Source of the DNA: Vespula vulgaris
Taxonomy: Eukaryota; Arthropoda; Insecta; Hymenoptera; Vespidae
Direction of reading: 5' to 3'
DNA: 64,000 bases
NCBI RefSeq assembly: GCF_905475345.1
Contig: NC_066603.1
Coordinates: 186,001-250,000, forward strand
Made by a program: the position numbers and the translations under genes. The notes under the pieces were generated by a model. The model was not told where the DNA came from. It saw only the letters and a program-made list of their open reading frames with translations, and searched no databases. Shown here in pieces: positions 38,578-51,170 of this stretch. Numbering within the stretch: the first letter of the stretch is position 1; each line of letters begins with the position of its first letter.

Positions 38578-39217
38578 AGTATTTCTGCGATAAGGATCAG
38601 TCTTCGAGCGATATCTTCTTTCTCCTTATCACTCGTCCTGTTCCAAGAAGTAACGATAGTCGACGAAGAAAAGAACTAAAAGGAGGAAAATGCATGGAGA
38701 AACAGGAAAATTAGTGCGGCTGGCACAACTTTCCGAAACCTCGCCATTCTTTGGCCGGTAACTACTTCGGAAGTTCGAAGATGAGCGAAGGAACGAAGCT
38801 GATCAAATTGTGCTGCCGAAGGTTCCTCTTTTTTCTCTTCGGAAATCCAAAAACTACAAGTGTCCTCGTAAACCTACGAACGTGAGTTCGCAGTCGAATG
38901 AAAGTGAAACGATAGCGGAGAAAAGAGAAATATTTTTCTAGAAAAATGACTTTTTAATCAAAATCCTTCGATACTTTATCCGCATCGCGCTCTTGTACCA
39001 CTCGTGCGACAACGTTCGACAGAGGGTGGTCGAACAACTACGCTTAGCCGTACGGTGGAAGAAAAAGCGAAAATACGAATCGCACATAAAACTATACGCC
39101 GTCGTTTAGGACGCGTGTCTCTCCGACCGAGCGCGTTGCTTCGTAACGAATTGCAAAGGTTCGTTCCCTTCCTCCTCCTCCGTCCTTTCCCTTCGTTCTC
39201 TCCCTCTCTTTGGTAAA

Positions 39218-39223
39218 TTTAAT
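39218..39223 (-). terminator. Candidate polyadenylation signal of the Mth-like receptor
   Basis: Minus-strand ATTAAA, a common variant, about 0.94 kb past the receptor stop. No canonical AATAAA was seen nearer on that strand. Confidence 0.25.
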
Positions 39224-40160
39224 GACGTAATAGGATTACTCCTTGGGAACATCAGCTTACGTTGCGAACGAGAAAGCCTCTTTGGTATCTTACGAGAGAA
39301 CTCGATCTCGATTTCGTCTTCGTTTGATTCTATATGGTCTACGAGCTACGTGTTCGAACTAAGTTACAAGCGTGGAAAATGTATGAAGCAAATTGCAAAT
39401 GCGTTAAAAGCTTTTCCTTGTCGCTATGGCGCAGAAGACGACTAGTTTCTCGAAAGTGATTCATAACAATGTCCGATTGGAAGAATATACAAATAGGCGT
39501 GTCACTTCGTTCGCTTTCAATAACCAGACGATGGTTAATATTTCAAGGAAGCTTCTCACTTGTCGTTTCTCGACTTTGAAACATCTTGGAGAATCGCGTT
39601 TCCTCATAACTTTGCTATTTCTCGCGAGAGACAGCTTTTTTTCTTCCTAGAGAATCGCGTATCCGACATCGTTACTCATTTACGAGGTAACAAAAATAAT
39701 CGCTCGAAGCTCGGCTAGAACGTTACTGCCTGTACGTACGGATTTAAAGATTGCAGAAACATCGCTCGTTAAACTCGAACTTTCGAGCGTAAATATCTGT
39801 GCCATAAGAAAGTCGTAAATATCTTAAAAACTTTAACCGGACAGTTCCGGCCCAGCCGAATCTTCGTGCGAGATGGTCTCGCTTGGAGAGCAAGAAAAAA
39901 AAATGAAAAAAGAAAAAGAAAAGAGAGAGAAAGGCAAGGTCGATGGCGTCATTTTCTTAACTATATACAAAGATCTTTGTGGTCGAATTCGTTACTCTTT
40001 TGCTCTTCGCGGAACGCGTACAAAGTAATGGGATATTAAAGCGGAAGCGTTGAAAGCTCGGAGTGTCGCAACCGAGGCGCTAGAACAACACGCGCCTTTA
40101 AGAAATTCCTGATTAAGCGGAACGGCTTCGATCCCATGTGGAACGTTCGTCCGGTTCCTA

Positions 40161-40497
40161 TCACGGCGTCAAGCTCACTTGAAACGTAGACATAAGCGTG
40201 CTGTTGCTAACGCTGTTTTTCACCCTGGAAGTGTCGTGTATGGCGGTCGTCGCGTTGCTCGACATCCGTTTCTTGTCTTCAAACCCCAATCTTCTTCGTA
40301 GCGCATAGTACACGCGGCTCTTTAGAACGAAGAGAATGAAGATCAATAGTCCCTGAAGGCAATTGAAGGTGTCCGACGCGTAAAAGAATTCTTCGCGCCA
40401 TTGCAAATCCTTGGCGTAATTGTTAAGAAAGTAAGAGATGATCTCTAATATCCAGGATATACCCATAACCACGAACAGCTTCACGTTCATGATCAAT
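40161..40497 (-). CDS. Mth-like receptor, coding exon 8 (TM6, TM7, C-tail, stop)
   Basis: Supplies the last base of K630 and residues 631-741; TGA at 40163-40161. TM6 with GISWILE, TM7 with NCLQGLLIF, then RRRLGFEDKKR and a Ser/Thr-rich tail. Acceptor CCCGATTTCAG. Confidence 0.94.
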
Positions 40498-43400
40498 CTG
40501 AAATCGGGAAAACGAAGAAAGTCTTACGGATAGGATAAGATAAGTTTACGACGACAGGATCGCACTTACTTGGTTCGATCGGCCTGGAATCGTTTGTTTC
40601 TAGCGTCCGAAGGATCTCTGATCACTCTGTTTATTTCAGCCTTCACCTTGTTGCAATTTATCGACGTGATAACGAAGAAGACGATGTTGATCAAAAGTTG
40701 AAGCGTCACCGGTGCGATGAAGAACAAGAGCTCGCCGTGAAGATTACTTCCCGCTACGAAGCAACGTCGAGAAAGATGTTTCGAATAAATCTCCCGGTAC
40801 GGTTAGAACAAAAATAATCTTACGTGTAAACCAACAGCTTGCTCGTCCGATGGTAGGCCGCAAATGCTTTGGAAAAAAGTCGGTGTGATCGACCACGATT
40901 CCCAGGACGGTAATCAAGCAGGCGAGGCCCCACGCGTACGTGCAGTACAAGAGAAATCTTTTTCTATGTCCTCTTCCTCTCGTCGATGTGTTTCCACGTG
41001 AACCACTGAAGGAGGGAAAAAAAGAGAAAAGAAAAGGGATAATGACGTACGAAGAGACGACAGCGACGTTACACGCGAGTGTGACTCTTTCGAAGAGCCG
41101 TGCCTCTCTTCTCTTTCTCTATCCTCGAAGGGGAATCTTCGCGTTACTCGCGACGAAGAATAGAAATATTTTTGTCAGTTGAGTTTACTTCGTCTCCGTC
41201 GGACGACGTCCTTGAGAAAAAGTTACATAAAGGAATTCGACGTATCGTCAGACAGAAGATTATTTTCGATTCTCGGCAGACGACGATAAGTAAAGAAACA
41301 CGACATCTCGTAGATTCCTCGTAGATTTCTCCTAGAATTTCGATAGCTCGATCGAGCTTAGGCTTCGAACATGGAAAAGCTACGTGGGACGATCGTCAGC
41401 GTGGATCTATTTTCTTCGCGCATTTACGAATCTTCCGTCTAGAATAGCCTCTTGAAAACACAAACAGTTACGGCCGTGGAGCGACGAGAGACAACGCACG
41501 TCCTCCGCCATTCGATTCGTCGATTCCAAAAGTGCCGCTAAAAGAGATTCACGAGTCTTTCGAATCGCCCTATTCCGAACGAGTTTAACAGCATATTACG
41601 ACGATCGTTAACGCGTCGAACGCCGCAGAGAGTGGCGATCCGTTTTAAAGCTTTCCTTCGACGCGCTTTTTTACAATTCGTTCGCTGACACTTGGAAGAA
41701 CAAAAGTATATTTGCCGATAAGAGAAAAGAGTCAACCTGTCAAATTCGCGAAACGAAGGTTAATCCCTCGAGTCATCGATAATATTCAAATCCGGCAATA
41801 ACATTGTTTCGATTCGTATCGATATTTATAACTTTTATCGTAAATTCCATGAATGCGACGATCGAAGAACTAAAATTCATCCGCGCTTCATTTTAATGGT
41901 GTTCTTTTGTAATTGAACTTTCATAATAGATCGCGATGAACGCACAGTGCACGATAATTATGCGTTAATTTCACGAATTTCCATAAACTCGTAGAGTAAT
42001 TTGGTTACGCACTTTAAACGAGAGGATGGAGGGAGGAAGAGAGAAAGAGATAGAAAGAGATAATTAGTTGAAATCGCTAGGAACTGACCGCGTAATATAC
42101 CAAATTACAAACGTATTCGTAGCGACGTAATCTACGTTTAGAACGCGTCGCACGGTAAATCATAACGTACCTTAATATTACAAATATTTATGTAAACGTC
42201 GTCTCGCATTCCTTCGTAAAGGTGTAATCGTAAAGTAAATGCCTTGGAATGAAACCGGACCGCATCGTAGGATCCATGTACTCGCAACGAACGCGTTGTC
42301 AGAGTAGCGTTCATTAGCGCAGAAATTAGGGAGAGCCTAGGCGCGTATCAGAAAATTAACGCGAGTGGTACGACCGCGATACGTCGAGATGTCGAGACGA
42401 CGTTGAGATGTAAAAATTAAAAAAATATATACGTATATAATATTCTCCCAGCTAGTCGTCTAATCGCGGTAATATTATAAAGTCGAGATCATTATTTCAA
42501 TTAACACGAAGAGAAAGTTTCGCAAAGTTTTGCTAGGAAAATGTACGTTGGAGGATAATCCTCATAGCGAGTAATTCTATACCCTCGTTCCGTAGAATTG
42601 AAACATTTCCTAGACCATCTTACAAAACGAAACTCGATATCGACTTAATATTTAATTAAAACATCTAAAGTAACTGCGGATGAGCAAGGAACGGAGGAAG
42701 AAAGCAAGGAAGGAAGAAAAAAAGGAAGATAAAAGGAAGGAAAAAGAACACAAGATTCACGAGCCACGGGCATCTAATATAATCCTTATCGATCGAAGAC
42801 ATCACGAAGGAAGAGTGACTTATCGAAAGCAATTTCTTACCCGAAAGTCCACCATATGTCGAAGCACATGACGTTGAGCCAGGAGAAAGCCGAGAGGAAG
42901 GAGAACAGCATCGCGTAGCCTGCAAAAACGGAAGTACGGGTATTAGTTTGAACGCCTATCTCGACGAAAGGAGAGATCTTTAAATTCTATGTGTTCGAGA
43001 TGAATAGGAAGAAAAAGTTTGATCGAATAAAAAGATCGATCTTGGACGTTCGCGAATTACAGCTGTAATTTTAGCTTTAAGCGAAAGAAAGTAACGAGAC
43101 TGTTTGCTTTCTCAAAGCGCTATACACGAACGGGCTTTGCGTTTAACGCGCGCACACCACGCTCACCTAAGAATTTGCATGATACCGAGGCCATCGATTC
43201 CTCGATGGTAGTGTCCGGAGTCACCCAGGAGATCACAACCAGACAAACCAAAGCCAAAAGGAGGCTGCCGACATGGCACATGAGAGTCTTGCCATGGAGA
43301 TTCTGGAGAACGGGTAGGCATGCGTAGACCACCAACGTTGTCAGCAAAAATGCGCAGCTGGTCAACTGAAGTACGCTATTAATGGTGCACCTGAAAGCAT

Positions 43401-44000
43401 CAAAGTCGACGTGCCGTATAAAAGGAACGATCTTCTTTAAACGACTCCCTTTGAATCGGACTTGGTCCATTCGAACCTTTCCTCGGAACATGTAAATCTT
43501 TAACTAAATCTCACCCGACGTGCTACGACAAAACGGAAAGCAACTTGCGATCGAAAAGGTCTTCCATTTTTTTTTGCTTTTATCGAATAACGACGTTACT
43601 ACTCGGACAAAGATAAAAATAACAAGAATAAGATCACGCATCGAACGCAAGAACGTTCGAAAAATTATAGTTTGATACTTTCGACATAGACACTTCGAGG
43701 TAAACGTGCTCTCTTTCTCTCACTTCCAGTTGCTCTTACAACATGTTCTTTTCGTCTGCCATACGTCTATCGTTATTTATTCTTCTCTTGGAAGATATAC
43801 GACTCGTTCGTCGTAAACGTCTGCTATCGTTGCAAGTGCGAGGGGTTGCAAAAGGGACGCGAAACGAGTCAGCAGCGTAGAGAATCAAAACTCGAGCGTC
43901 CATTCTATGGCGGAATTTCCGCGAGAATTCTCTTCTCTACGACCGTGTCCATCCACGTTACACGCCCACGCGCATGCACTCGTCAGACGAAGAAAGAGAA

Positions 44001-44035
<35 letters not shown>

Positions 44036-47000
44036 CGATCCGCATAAAGCACGAAACGTAGAGCGACGAACGGGGGATGTTCTACGATCGCCTCCATCTC
44101 CTCTCCTTCTATTGGATTTCGCGAAACTGAACTGCCTGCTTTAGTTGTTTAAACTCGGCAAAGTTAAACAAACCTTCCACGCAATAAACGACGCCCATCC
44201 ATTGTCTCGAAGCGCGCGTTCGCGCGAAAGAAGGGGACGGATAGAGAAAGAGAGATATATAGAAGAAATGGTAAAGCGAGGAGAAACCGTTTTCACGAGC
44301 TTAGATCGAGAAGAAGCTAAAACGGGATAATAATTATTCTCAAAGGAGAACAGTACATCCCTGTTGATACAGAAACGGCTTAAGATCTCGGCCTTTGTAA
44401 AATCGATCGCGAGGATTATAAGATATCGCAAGACGAAACTCATTAACCCGTAACAACGAATAATATGGAGATAAAGGGGAAGGAACGAGATGATAGGTAC
44501 GCGAGTGGTAAAGCGAGAGGTAATAATATTATTAATAATATTAAATATATGTATACGTGTGCGTGCGTGCAGTTGCGTTCGAAGCAGCGTGATACCGTCA
44601 CAACGCAGGAATCTGAAAATAATAAATACCGATGGAAACGAGATAATGCAAGCGCGTACTATCGTTATCAAATATTCGCATTAATTACTCAACAATGATG
44701 ATTGGAACGCGCGGCCATAATCCCTACCACGACGATCATAAATAATAGCTCGTTCTCCGCGTTATGCGATAATACATTCGGCAATCGTCCTCGTTAATTC
44801 CTACGTTTCGTTAGTTTTCACCTCGTTGATAAATAAGTTCTTCTTGCGTACTATTATATTTCGTGCATCGTACGCATACGTATATATAAACAGGATTGGA
44901 AGAAAAAAGAAATAAATAAACGGAGACGATCGTCGAGTCGACCCATCCCCAACTTTGGAGGACAAATTGAGAAGTCGTGCTCGAGTGGGAGAAAATAAGA
45001 AGAGAGAGAGAACGTCGATAGTCGTACCGTAGTCGGCACGGTTCCACGGACTCCGCCGTGTCGAAACACACGAAAGGATAAAGGGTTTCCTTGTAGAGGG
45101 AGCTGTTGTAAAAGATGTCCATGCAGTACTCGTGGTGACCGTAGACCTTGTAATCGGGCACGTCGATGTGTCCTTCAGGGGTAATGCTCCAATTTTCTTC
45201 CGGACCCACGGGATACATTCCTCTGTCCTTGCACAGTTTACCAATGAGCAGACCATAATCTTTATGGAAAAAGAAAAAAATAAGAAGAAAGCGTCATCGA
45301 CTTTTAGTAACAACCAAAAGACCAACCTTCTCTGAAGAAATCTTCGTGAATCGACGAATTCAAAATTTCCTTGTGAAACTCGATCGGTGTGATCGAGTCG
45401 TCGTACAATTTTTGACATTCTCTTCTTCCCGATACCAAAAATCGGTCCTCCGGACAGCACTTCCTGATGCACGGCTTCTCCGAACAAATTTGTTCATCTC
45501 GGCAGAGCCGTAGGATCAGCTTGGCGTTCGAGATCGTGGATTCCGGAGTTAGCTCGACGCAAGCGTTCTCTTCCGTCAACTTGATCTCTTCTTTCCTACG
45601 TCCGTTCTGGCTCAACGACGGTGTCACCTAGAAATTATATTGCCAATACATCGGAGGATCGATCGTGCTCCAAGTATGTTTGCCGAGCGTATAGAGAGGA
45701 AGAGAGAGCGAGAGCGAGAGCGAGAGCGAGAGAGAGAGAGAGGGAGGAGGGAGGAGCCCGTATGCTCGATATATCGGATGAATATTTAATAAAACTTCCT
45801 TGAAATTTGTGAGTCATGCATCAGAATTATGCCGCGAGGAAGACGAATGCGAACAACGATACGACTCGATCATAACTCTTCTATTTTTCTACAAGAAAAA
45901 AAAAAAAAAGAAATCTCATACGATATATAACCACGTCGAACACGGAAGTCCCGAGATCTCTTCTTTTATCATTTAAACTAGAAAATAGCAAAGGATTCTT
46001 TCGAGTCTCGCGAAATCGACGGACCAAATCGTTCTTTGATTACGTACATGTAAAGAACAAGAGCGTCTTGTCGCGATACCTCGAGATTATCATTCGTCTA
46101 ATCGCGATTCTTCTTCGATATTATCGTTTCGAGGAAAAACAAGGTTCTTGGGACTTCATCGCAGACAGGTAAGAAGCGAACGGAAAGAATCGTCGACAAC
46201 ACAAAGAACCTAGAAATTTCGAAAGTATAGACGCTGACCGTCTCGTTACGTAACGCTCGACCGAACGTTCGCCTTGAAATTCGTAGCCACTAACGACGGA
46301 GTTTTCTCTCCTTCGTGAGAATTCCAAGGCGATAGCGATCGAGTTCCAACGCGCGACATAATAACGCGCGAATAAACGCTATCACAGCGCATACGATTGA
46401 TTACCGATTAACATAGCTACATAATATATCGTTAATAATGGCTCATAATATTTGAATTAATTAATCACTCGGTGACACGCGACACACAGGGCTTTGCGTT
46501 ACACGTGACGACAGACAAGGTTTCAACGTCCAACGAATCCTTTGGAACCTTCGGTTGAAACAATTATTTTATTATCGCACGGTTGACACGCGAATGCTTC
46601 TAACCATTTTTCAAAGGAAAACGTTTGTGCGGAGGTTGAAATATCGGTAAGAGAAATATCGTGCGGAGCTTTGTAACGATAGGACAGAAGAAACAGAAAC
46701 CCCTTTGTCTGGTCCTACATCGAAGGTACTTTCCGCAATGCGGTGGTCCTTCATCCTTGCGGAAGAGCCGCGCCGTTACTACGGCTCCGTTCAAAGCATC
46801 CACCACGCCCCGCAGATTCTCCAACGACGAGTCGGATTTATTTACCGTGAGCGTTCGTTTCCGCAGCAGCGGTAACAACGGCGGCTGTCCTTTCTTTCCT
46901 CTCTTCCTCGTCTCTTTTCCTTTTTCTTTTCACCGAACGTAGGAAGTTTTTGGAACTCCTCGAAGCTCCGACAAAAGATCCTCGTGAGGGAGCAAGCGAT

Positions 47001-47800
47001 CGAGTCGATTCTACTCTCGTGCTACGAGGCACGTTCGATTAGCTCCGACTCGTCGGAAAGAAAAAGAGAAAGAAAGACAGCGGGGAATAAGGAATTCCCT
47101 GGGATCTCTCGCATAAGAATCACGCGCGAGAGAACGGATTATTTTAAGAGTATCTTTTTTCTTATTTCCACGCGTAAAGTATTTTCGAATCGATATTTCC
47201 GATGGGAACGATTGAGACAACGAGAAGGAAATCGTCTACGCGCCCGACTCTTTTCGATTAGCAAGAAAATGCAAAGAAACGCGTAAAATGTTTCAAGTGG
47301 TAGCGACTTCGATGTATCATCGAGCCTGCTTTTTTTACTATTTGCATCTCGTTTCGTAATCGTCGCGCGTCCATTACTTTATCCAAGAGTTGGTGGATTT
47401 AAATGTCAATAGAATCATTAGTCGTTCAAAGTTTTTTTTCCTCCTCGGCCGACTCGATGATAACGAAAGCGAGGATGACATTCTCTTCGCGTAAAAGTCA
47501 GAGTCAGTTTCGAGAGACGAATCTTCCTTCGTCATCCAGTGGGGGATAAGAAGCTGCCGTTCCTCGAATATCATCTTTGGAAGAAAAAGAGCCGGCAAAG
47601 ATAAACTCGTGAGGCGTGAGGTCGCGAAGCAAGTCGGCTTACTGGTTGACTGGCTGTTGCGAGAGATTCGCTTCAAGAGAGATTAATGTGCCTGTCGCAA
47701 CTTTGTTTGTAATGAAGGAACCGTATGAGGAACTCTACGACGATACGAGGATGACGTCATCGCGATTGGTTAACCAAATTCTCCGGCAAACGATGATGAT

Positions 47801-47831
<31 letters not shown>

Positions 47832-50800
47832 AGTTTCGCTTTCCTGGATCTCACGACGTGTCAATAAGAAAGGTGAATAGGGAGCCCTGCATGTTAACGA
47901 GGGATCAGCTCGCCTCCAATACGATCTTTGCTCATCTCGAGTGCTTTTCTTCCGCTACGACGTACGTCGTCTTCGTGAAAATCGAAGAGGCGAAAATCCT
48001 CTACGAATACGCACGTACGTATATATCTTCGGTAAAAAAAATACTAGTGCTCGATTTATTCAGCCTGCGAAAGAGAGTAAAAGAAATGAATTTACGAGGA
48101 TAGTTAAGCGAGAATCTAAGCCGAATTATCGCTTAAATTTCCCGAGCATCGAACTATCGCTTAACACGTACTCCCGATATCGGAGATCCTTCTCTCCTCT
48201 ATCTTGTAGTTTAAAATTGAGAACACGTTGGTCGGAAGCAGCGTCTAGTCTTCCTATCCGTAAGGTAGATAAGAATTTCAAAAGGATGCCGTGTTGATAC
48301 GGTGCCAATCCGTGTAGATCGGATAATTCGGCGATTTAACTTTTAACAGGTGTTACGTTCCTCGCGACTAAAGAATGGCACACGATTGAAAGATTATCTA
48401 CTCGACGTATCTCATTCCGACAACGACGTTCGCGAAACCAGTTTTTCTTCTCCTCTCAGAATACGCCTACGTATCCGATCGCACCGATTATTTTTAATCT
48501 CAGAATTACTCCATGAGTGATCCTCGGCCATCGAAGTTACGAGAGTATTCTCCGTAAAGTAACAAGATGTATGTGCCTACGTAATCGAGAACTTCCGAAC
48601 GATATTTCAATTCTTTTGAGCTCGATCGAAGAATCAGGATCTCGATATTTAATACTTTCGACAGAACGAATAACGAAACAATACATGTGTATATATATAT
48701 ATATATATTCGACGCATATACCGGTGCATTATGTTGTCCATACGATGGACGTAAATATTTATTCCCATTCCATCGAGCTATTCTGTCCGTTTTGCATCGT
48801 ATCGACGATAAATCTCATTCCACGTTGGAATCGTTTCTCGTTACTTTGATGTAACTCTCTATCTGCTTGCAGAGAATATTTTATGTGTATAAAATAAACA
48901 TAGGCGATATGTCAGAAATTGCTCGCACCGTTTCGTAGCACGACGCGTGCACGTTACCACTTCCTTCGCGATACGATCGTTTACCTTGACTTTTCGCTCG
49001 AAAAGTGCCTCAAACGAATACTCGAGCGATTTTATCTTCCATGAATGGTTTTATTTATAACAATTCTCTTAATGATATTCTCGACAATGTGCCAATAATT
49101 CTCAGAGTCCATAAAGTAAAAAAATTGAACGTATCATTTATTTTTACATCGACGTAGATAAAAGATTAAAAAGAGAAAAAAGAAAAAGTAAAAAGAGAAA
49201 AAGATCAGGAAAAAAAAATATCCGACTCGAAATACATTCATAACTATCGTCTCAATTATTTACTCGATACTTTAATGATGCAAAGTAGCACGCGAGTTTA
49301 TTCGAGAAAAAGTTGCGAGGAGAAAATATGTACGTAGGTAAATGGTACATAGAAACGTACATGCACAGACGAGTATGTAAATAGCGGAGAGCGCTCGTTC
49401 GGCTGACATATCCGCAAAACTGTCATCCAAAATCCACACATGACACGCGTCGCACGTGTGGCGCCGTTATATAAGCTCAACCGCAAGAAATGACGTAGCA
49501 ATGTGACAGAGTATATAAAGGATCGAGCGAATCCTATGTAGGAAGGTAGCTAGGTGGAAACGATGCGAGCGGCCGCGTCTACGTTGACGCACCTTGACAC
49601 TTTGAGATGCGGCATCCTGCCAAGGATCAACGACCGCTACAGGGAATCGTCACCGAGAGAGAGAGAGAGAGAGAGAACAAGAAACGCTATCATCGTGAAA
49701 AATGGTTCCTCTCCCCGCTACGTAAATCAATCCCAAACGAGATGCGTATCTTCGAAAAGATTCAACGTGACAGCAAAGAATATTTCCGTCGTGTTACATC
49801 GTGTAACATCGGTACACTTTGTATTCTATAGGGTTATCGTATTTCAATGTACCATTCTCTATTCATTTTCACAATGGATTACAATATTCGAAAGAAAAAA
49901 ATCTAAGGATCATATCTCCCGCGCGGATCATGAAATTTTAATCGATTGGATTTTTCTCTATCGGGAGAACCAAGGGAAATATTCAAATCGAGACGATCGA
50001 AAATTTTAACGAGGCGCGATTCTCCATTTTTTTTACGGCTCTCTGCAGCATCATCAAAAGTACCTATCTTCGATTTACGACCGACACGTACCTTTACGAT
50101 CGCACCGAATAAATTAGCGATTTAAAAGCTTATCGAAGATCGTACCTTTCGATATTACCCATTACGAAATAATTTTCACAGGCAACATCGGTGCGCGCTT
50201 TTTTCGACGCAGTATATGGATATCATCAGCAGTGGCAGCTTAAAATCGGGTTTTTTTAATTACACGAAAGTTAATACCCGAGATGCACGTGTAGATCTGT
50301 TTATATCGTGCAAACTTGTAAATAAATCGTTCAAATACGGCAGAGTGTACACGATGCAAACAAACACTAGTAGCGGTAGAACGTACGTATGCACGCGAAG
50401 CATCGTGAACGATGCGAATTCGGCATTAATCCGAAAGATCCTGATTTCAGGAAATTCGAAGAGAAACAAGAGGGAATACTCACTTTGAAAGTTCGATCCT
50501 CGAAGATCAAATCGCTCGAGTTTATAGGAAAATCGAATATGGCTCGCAGACATTCGGGTGGACCTCTCGTCACCGCTAGAAAATCGATCGAGTCGATTAT
50601 CGGTAAGAAAGAGAAAAAGAGATCCTCCGAAGAAAAGTAGGAGGTATCGTTGATATGGGATATCAATGGCACGCAGAATCTCGAGCGAGGATCGAAGATG
50701 GTATCCTTCGGGCAACACCTTCGAATCGTTGTGATTTTTGGAAAGGACAATCCGGTTGCTTCCTTCCTCGTGTCGTCCTTGTTCGAGCGACAATGAACGA

Positions 50801-51170
50801 CGATTGGGAGCTCCTCGTCGGAGGACTCCTTTCGGAGAACCTCCAAACAGGCTGGACTTCTGAGGAAATCGTCCGGTTTGATCTCATTGAGAAAAATCGT
50901 TGCGATGTCATCCGGTTTTTCGCACTTAGGAATACCGTGAATTTGTAAGTTGGCGCCCTTCGACAAAGGATGCAACTCCATCGTTTGGCTCGGCGCCGGA
51001 ACGCAGTCCACCTTCGATCGGCCGGAAAAAACTTCCTGTGGTGGACAACATTTTCTCATTCGGTACTCGTTGCTCCTCGATACCTTCGCGGATAGACAGA
51101 TCAGAAGGAGAACCAGATAACCTCTCGACGACGACAAAGCGAACGGATGTCCTTCCAAGTTTCCCTTCAT
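40161..51170 (-). CDS. Methuselah-like family B G-protein coupled receptor, whole gene, eight coding exons
   Basis: Predicted 741-residue cell-surface receptor. Minus-strand coding exons in order: 51170-50484, 45627-45327, 45259-45028, 43390-43167, 42919-42841, 41005-40824, 40753-40570, 40497-40161; every junction is GT-AG with matching phase. It has a signal peptide (hydrophobic core about 18-26), a Cys-rich ectodomain to about residue 407 with CCP modules at 41, 152 and 286, several N-glycosylation sequons, then seven hydrophobic helices at about 412-432, 443-463, 482-505, 525-546, 576-598, 634-654 and 669-688. LHGKTLMCHV (438-447), MGISWILE (641-648) and NCLQGLLIF (675-683) are Methuselah hallmarks. 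The cytoplasmic tail is Ser/Thr-rich. Methuselah receptors are linked to lifespan and stress in Drosophila; ligand and role here are unknown. The length and long ectodomain suggest an Mthl1-type member, unproved. Confidence 0.92.
40570..40753 (-). CDS. Mth-like receptor, coding exon 7 (TM5 and third cytoplasmic loop)
   Basis: Encodes residues 570-629 with split codons P569 and K630. TM5 is followed by a basic loop (RVIRDPSDARNKR). The acceptor GCTTCGTAG gives the only frame that keeps TM5 open and joins exon 6; the flanking introns are 70 and 72 bp. Confidence 0.88.
40824..41005 (-). CDS. Mth-like receptor, coding exon 6 (TM4)
   Basis: Encodes residues 509-568. A basic loop (RGRGHRKR) precedes TM4; it ends in CWFT, matching the second extracellular loop cysteine. 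Donor CAC|GTAAGA. Confidence 0.92.
41006..42840 (-). other. Mth-like receptor intron 5 (1.8 kb)
   Basis: GT-AG intron between TM3 and TM4 exons. No other gene or notable repeat recognised. Confidence 0.8.
42841..42919 (-). CDS. Mth-like receptor, coding exon 5 (TM3 mini-exon)
   Basis: A 79-bp exon for residues 483-507, i.e. nearly all of TM3 (FSFLSAFSWLNVMCFDIWW). Acceptor TTTTGCAG, donor CGG|GTAAGA, phase 2 out. Confidence 0.92.
43167..43390 (-). CDS. Mth-like receptor, coding exon 4 (TM1 and TM2)
   Basis: Encodes residues 408-481. It contains TM1, the LHGKTLMCHV hallmark, TM2, and ends near the conserved cysteine C478 before TM3. Acceptor TGCTTTCAG, donor TTAG|GTGAGC. Confidence 0.94.
43391..45027 (-). 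other. Mth-like receptor intron 3 (1.6 kb)
   Basis: GT-AG intron containing a GATA/GA tract at 44002-44035. A 176-codon minus-strand frame inside it has no recognisable domain. Confidence 0.8.
44002..44035. repeat. (GATA)n(GA)n microsatellite
   Basis: Two GATA units run into about twelve GA units; intronic. Confidence 0.9.
45028..45259 (-). CDS. Mth-like receptor, coding exon 3 (end of ectodomain)
   Basis: Encodes residues 331-406 with split codons D330 and R407. Contains conserved cysteines and two N-glycosylation sequons (NWS, NSS). Donor CTACG|GTACGA. Confidence 0.9.
45327..45627 (-). CDS. Mth-like receptor, coding exon 2 (third CCP module)
   Basis: Encodes residues 230-329. It contains C252, the LCRD segment, and IRKCCPEDRF (283-292), the third copy of the CCP motif. 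Acceptor AATTTCTAG; donor GAAG|GTTGGT is weaker than usual; the following intron is only 67 bp with a TTACTAA branch-like site. Confidence 0.9.
45692..45755. repeat. (GAGAGC)n/(GA)n compound repeat
   Basis: Four to five GAGAGC hexamers followed by GA dinucleotides and GGA-rich tail. Confidence 0.9.
47792..47830. repeat. (GAT)3(GTC)10 triplet repeat
   Basis: Three GAT triplets followed by ten GTC triplets; intronic. Confidence 0.95.
50484..51170 (-). CDS. Mth-like receptor, coding exon 1 (signal peptide, first two CCP modules)
   Basis: Encodes residues 1-229. ATG at 51170-51168 precedes a hydrophobic signal segment (YLVLLLICL, 18-26). CCP motifs at 41-43 and 152-154, both preceded by basic residues, plus sequons at N174 and N217. 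Donor AAA|GTGAGT keeps phase 0 with exon 2. An untranslated upstream exon is possible but not seen. Confidence 0.88.

Larger units (their letters stand above)
37478..40160. other. Intergenic stretch between convergent NHA and receptor genes
   Basis: Both genes end toward this interval, so it should hold two 3' untranslated regions. The first AATAAA on the plus strand after the antiporter stop is at 38572; a minus-strand ATTAAA lies at 39218-39223. A GTGC repeat (37715-37735) is present. No gene recognised. Confidence 0.75.
45628..50483 (-). other. Mth-like receptor intron 1 (4.9 kb)
   Basis: Longest receptor intron; phase 0 at both ends. It holds a GAGAGC/GA repeat (45692-45755), a GTC triplet repeat (47792-47830), an AT repeat near 48690-48709 and, on the plus strand, two TATA-like boxes near 49468 and 49511 with a 148-codon open frame after them. 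No recognised gene. Confidence 0.75.

Noticed and set aside
44141..44671. 176-codon minus-strand frame between receptor exons 4 and 3
   Set aside because: In the intron of a gene with phase-matched exons on each side; no hallmark of an extra receptor exon.
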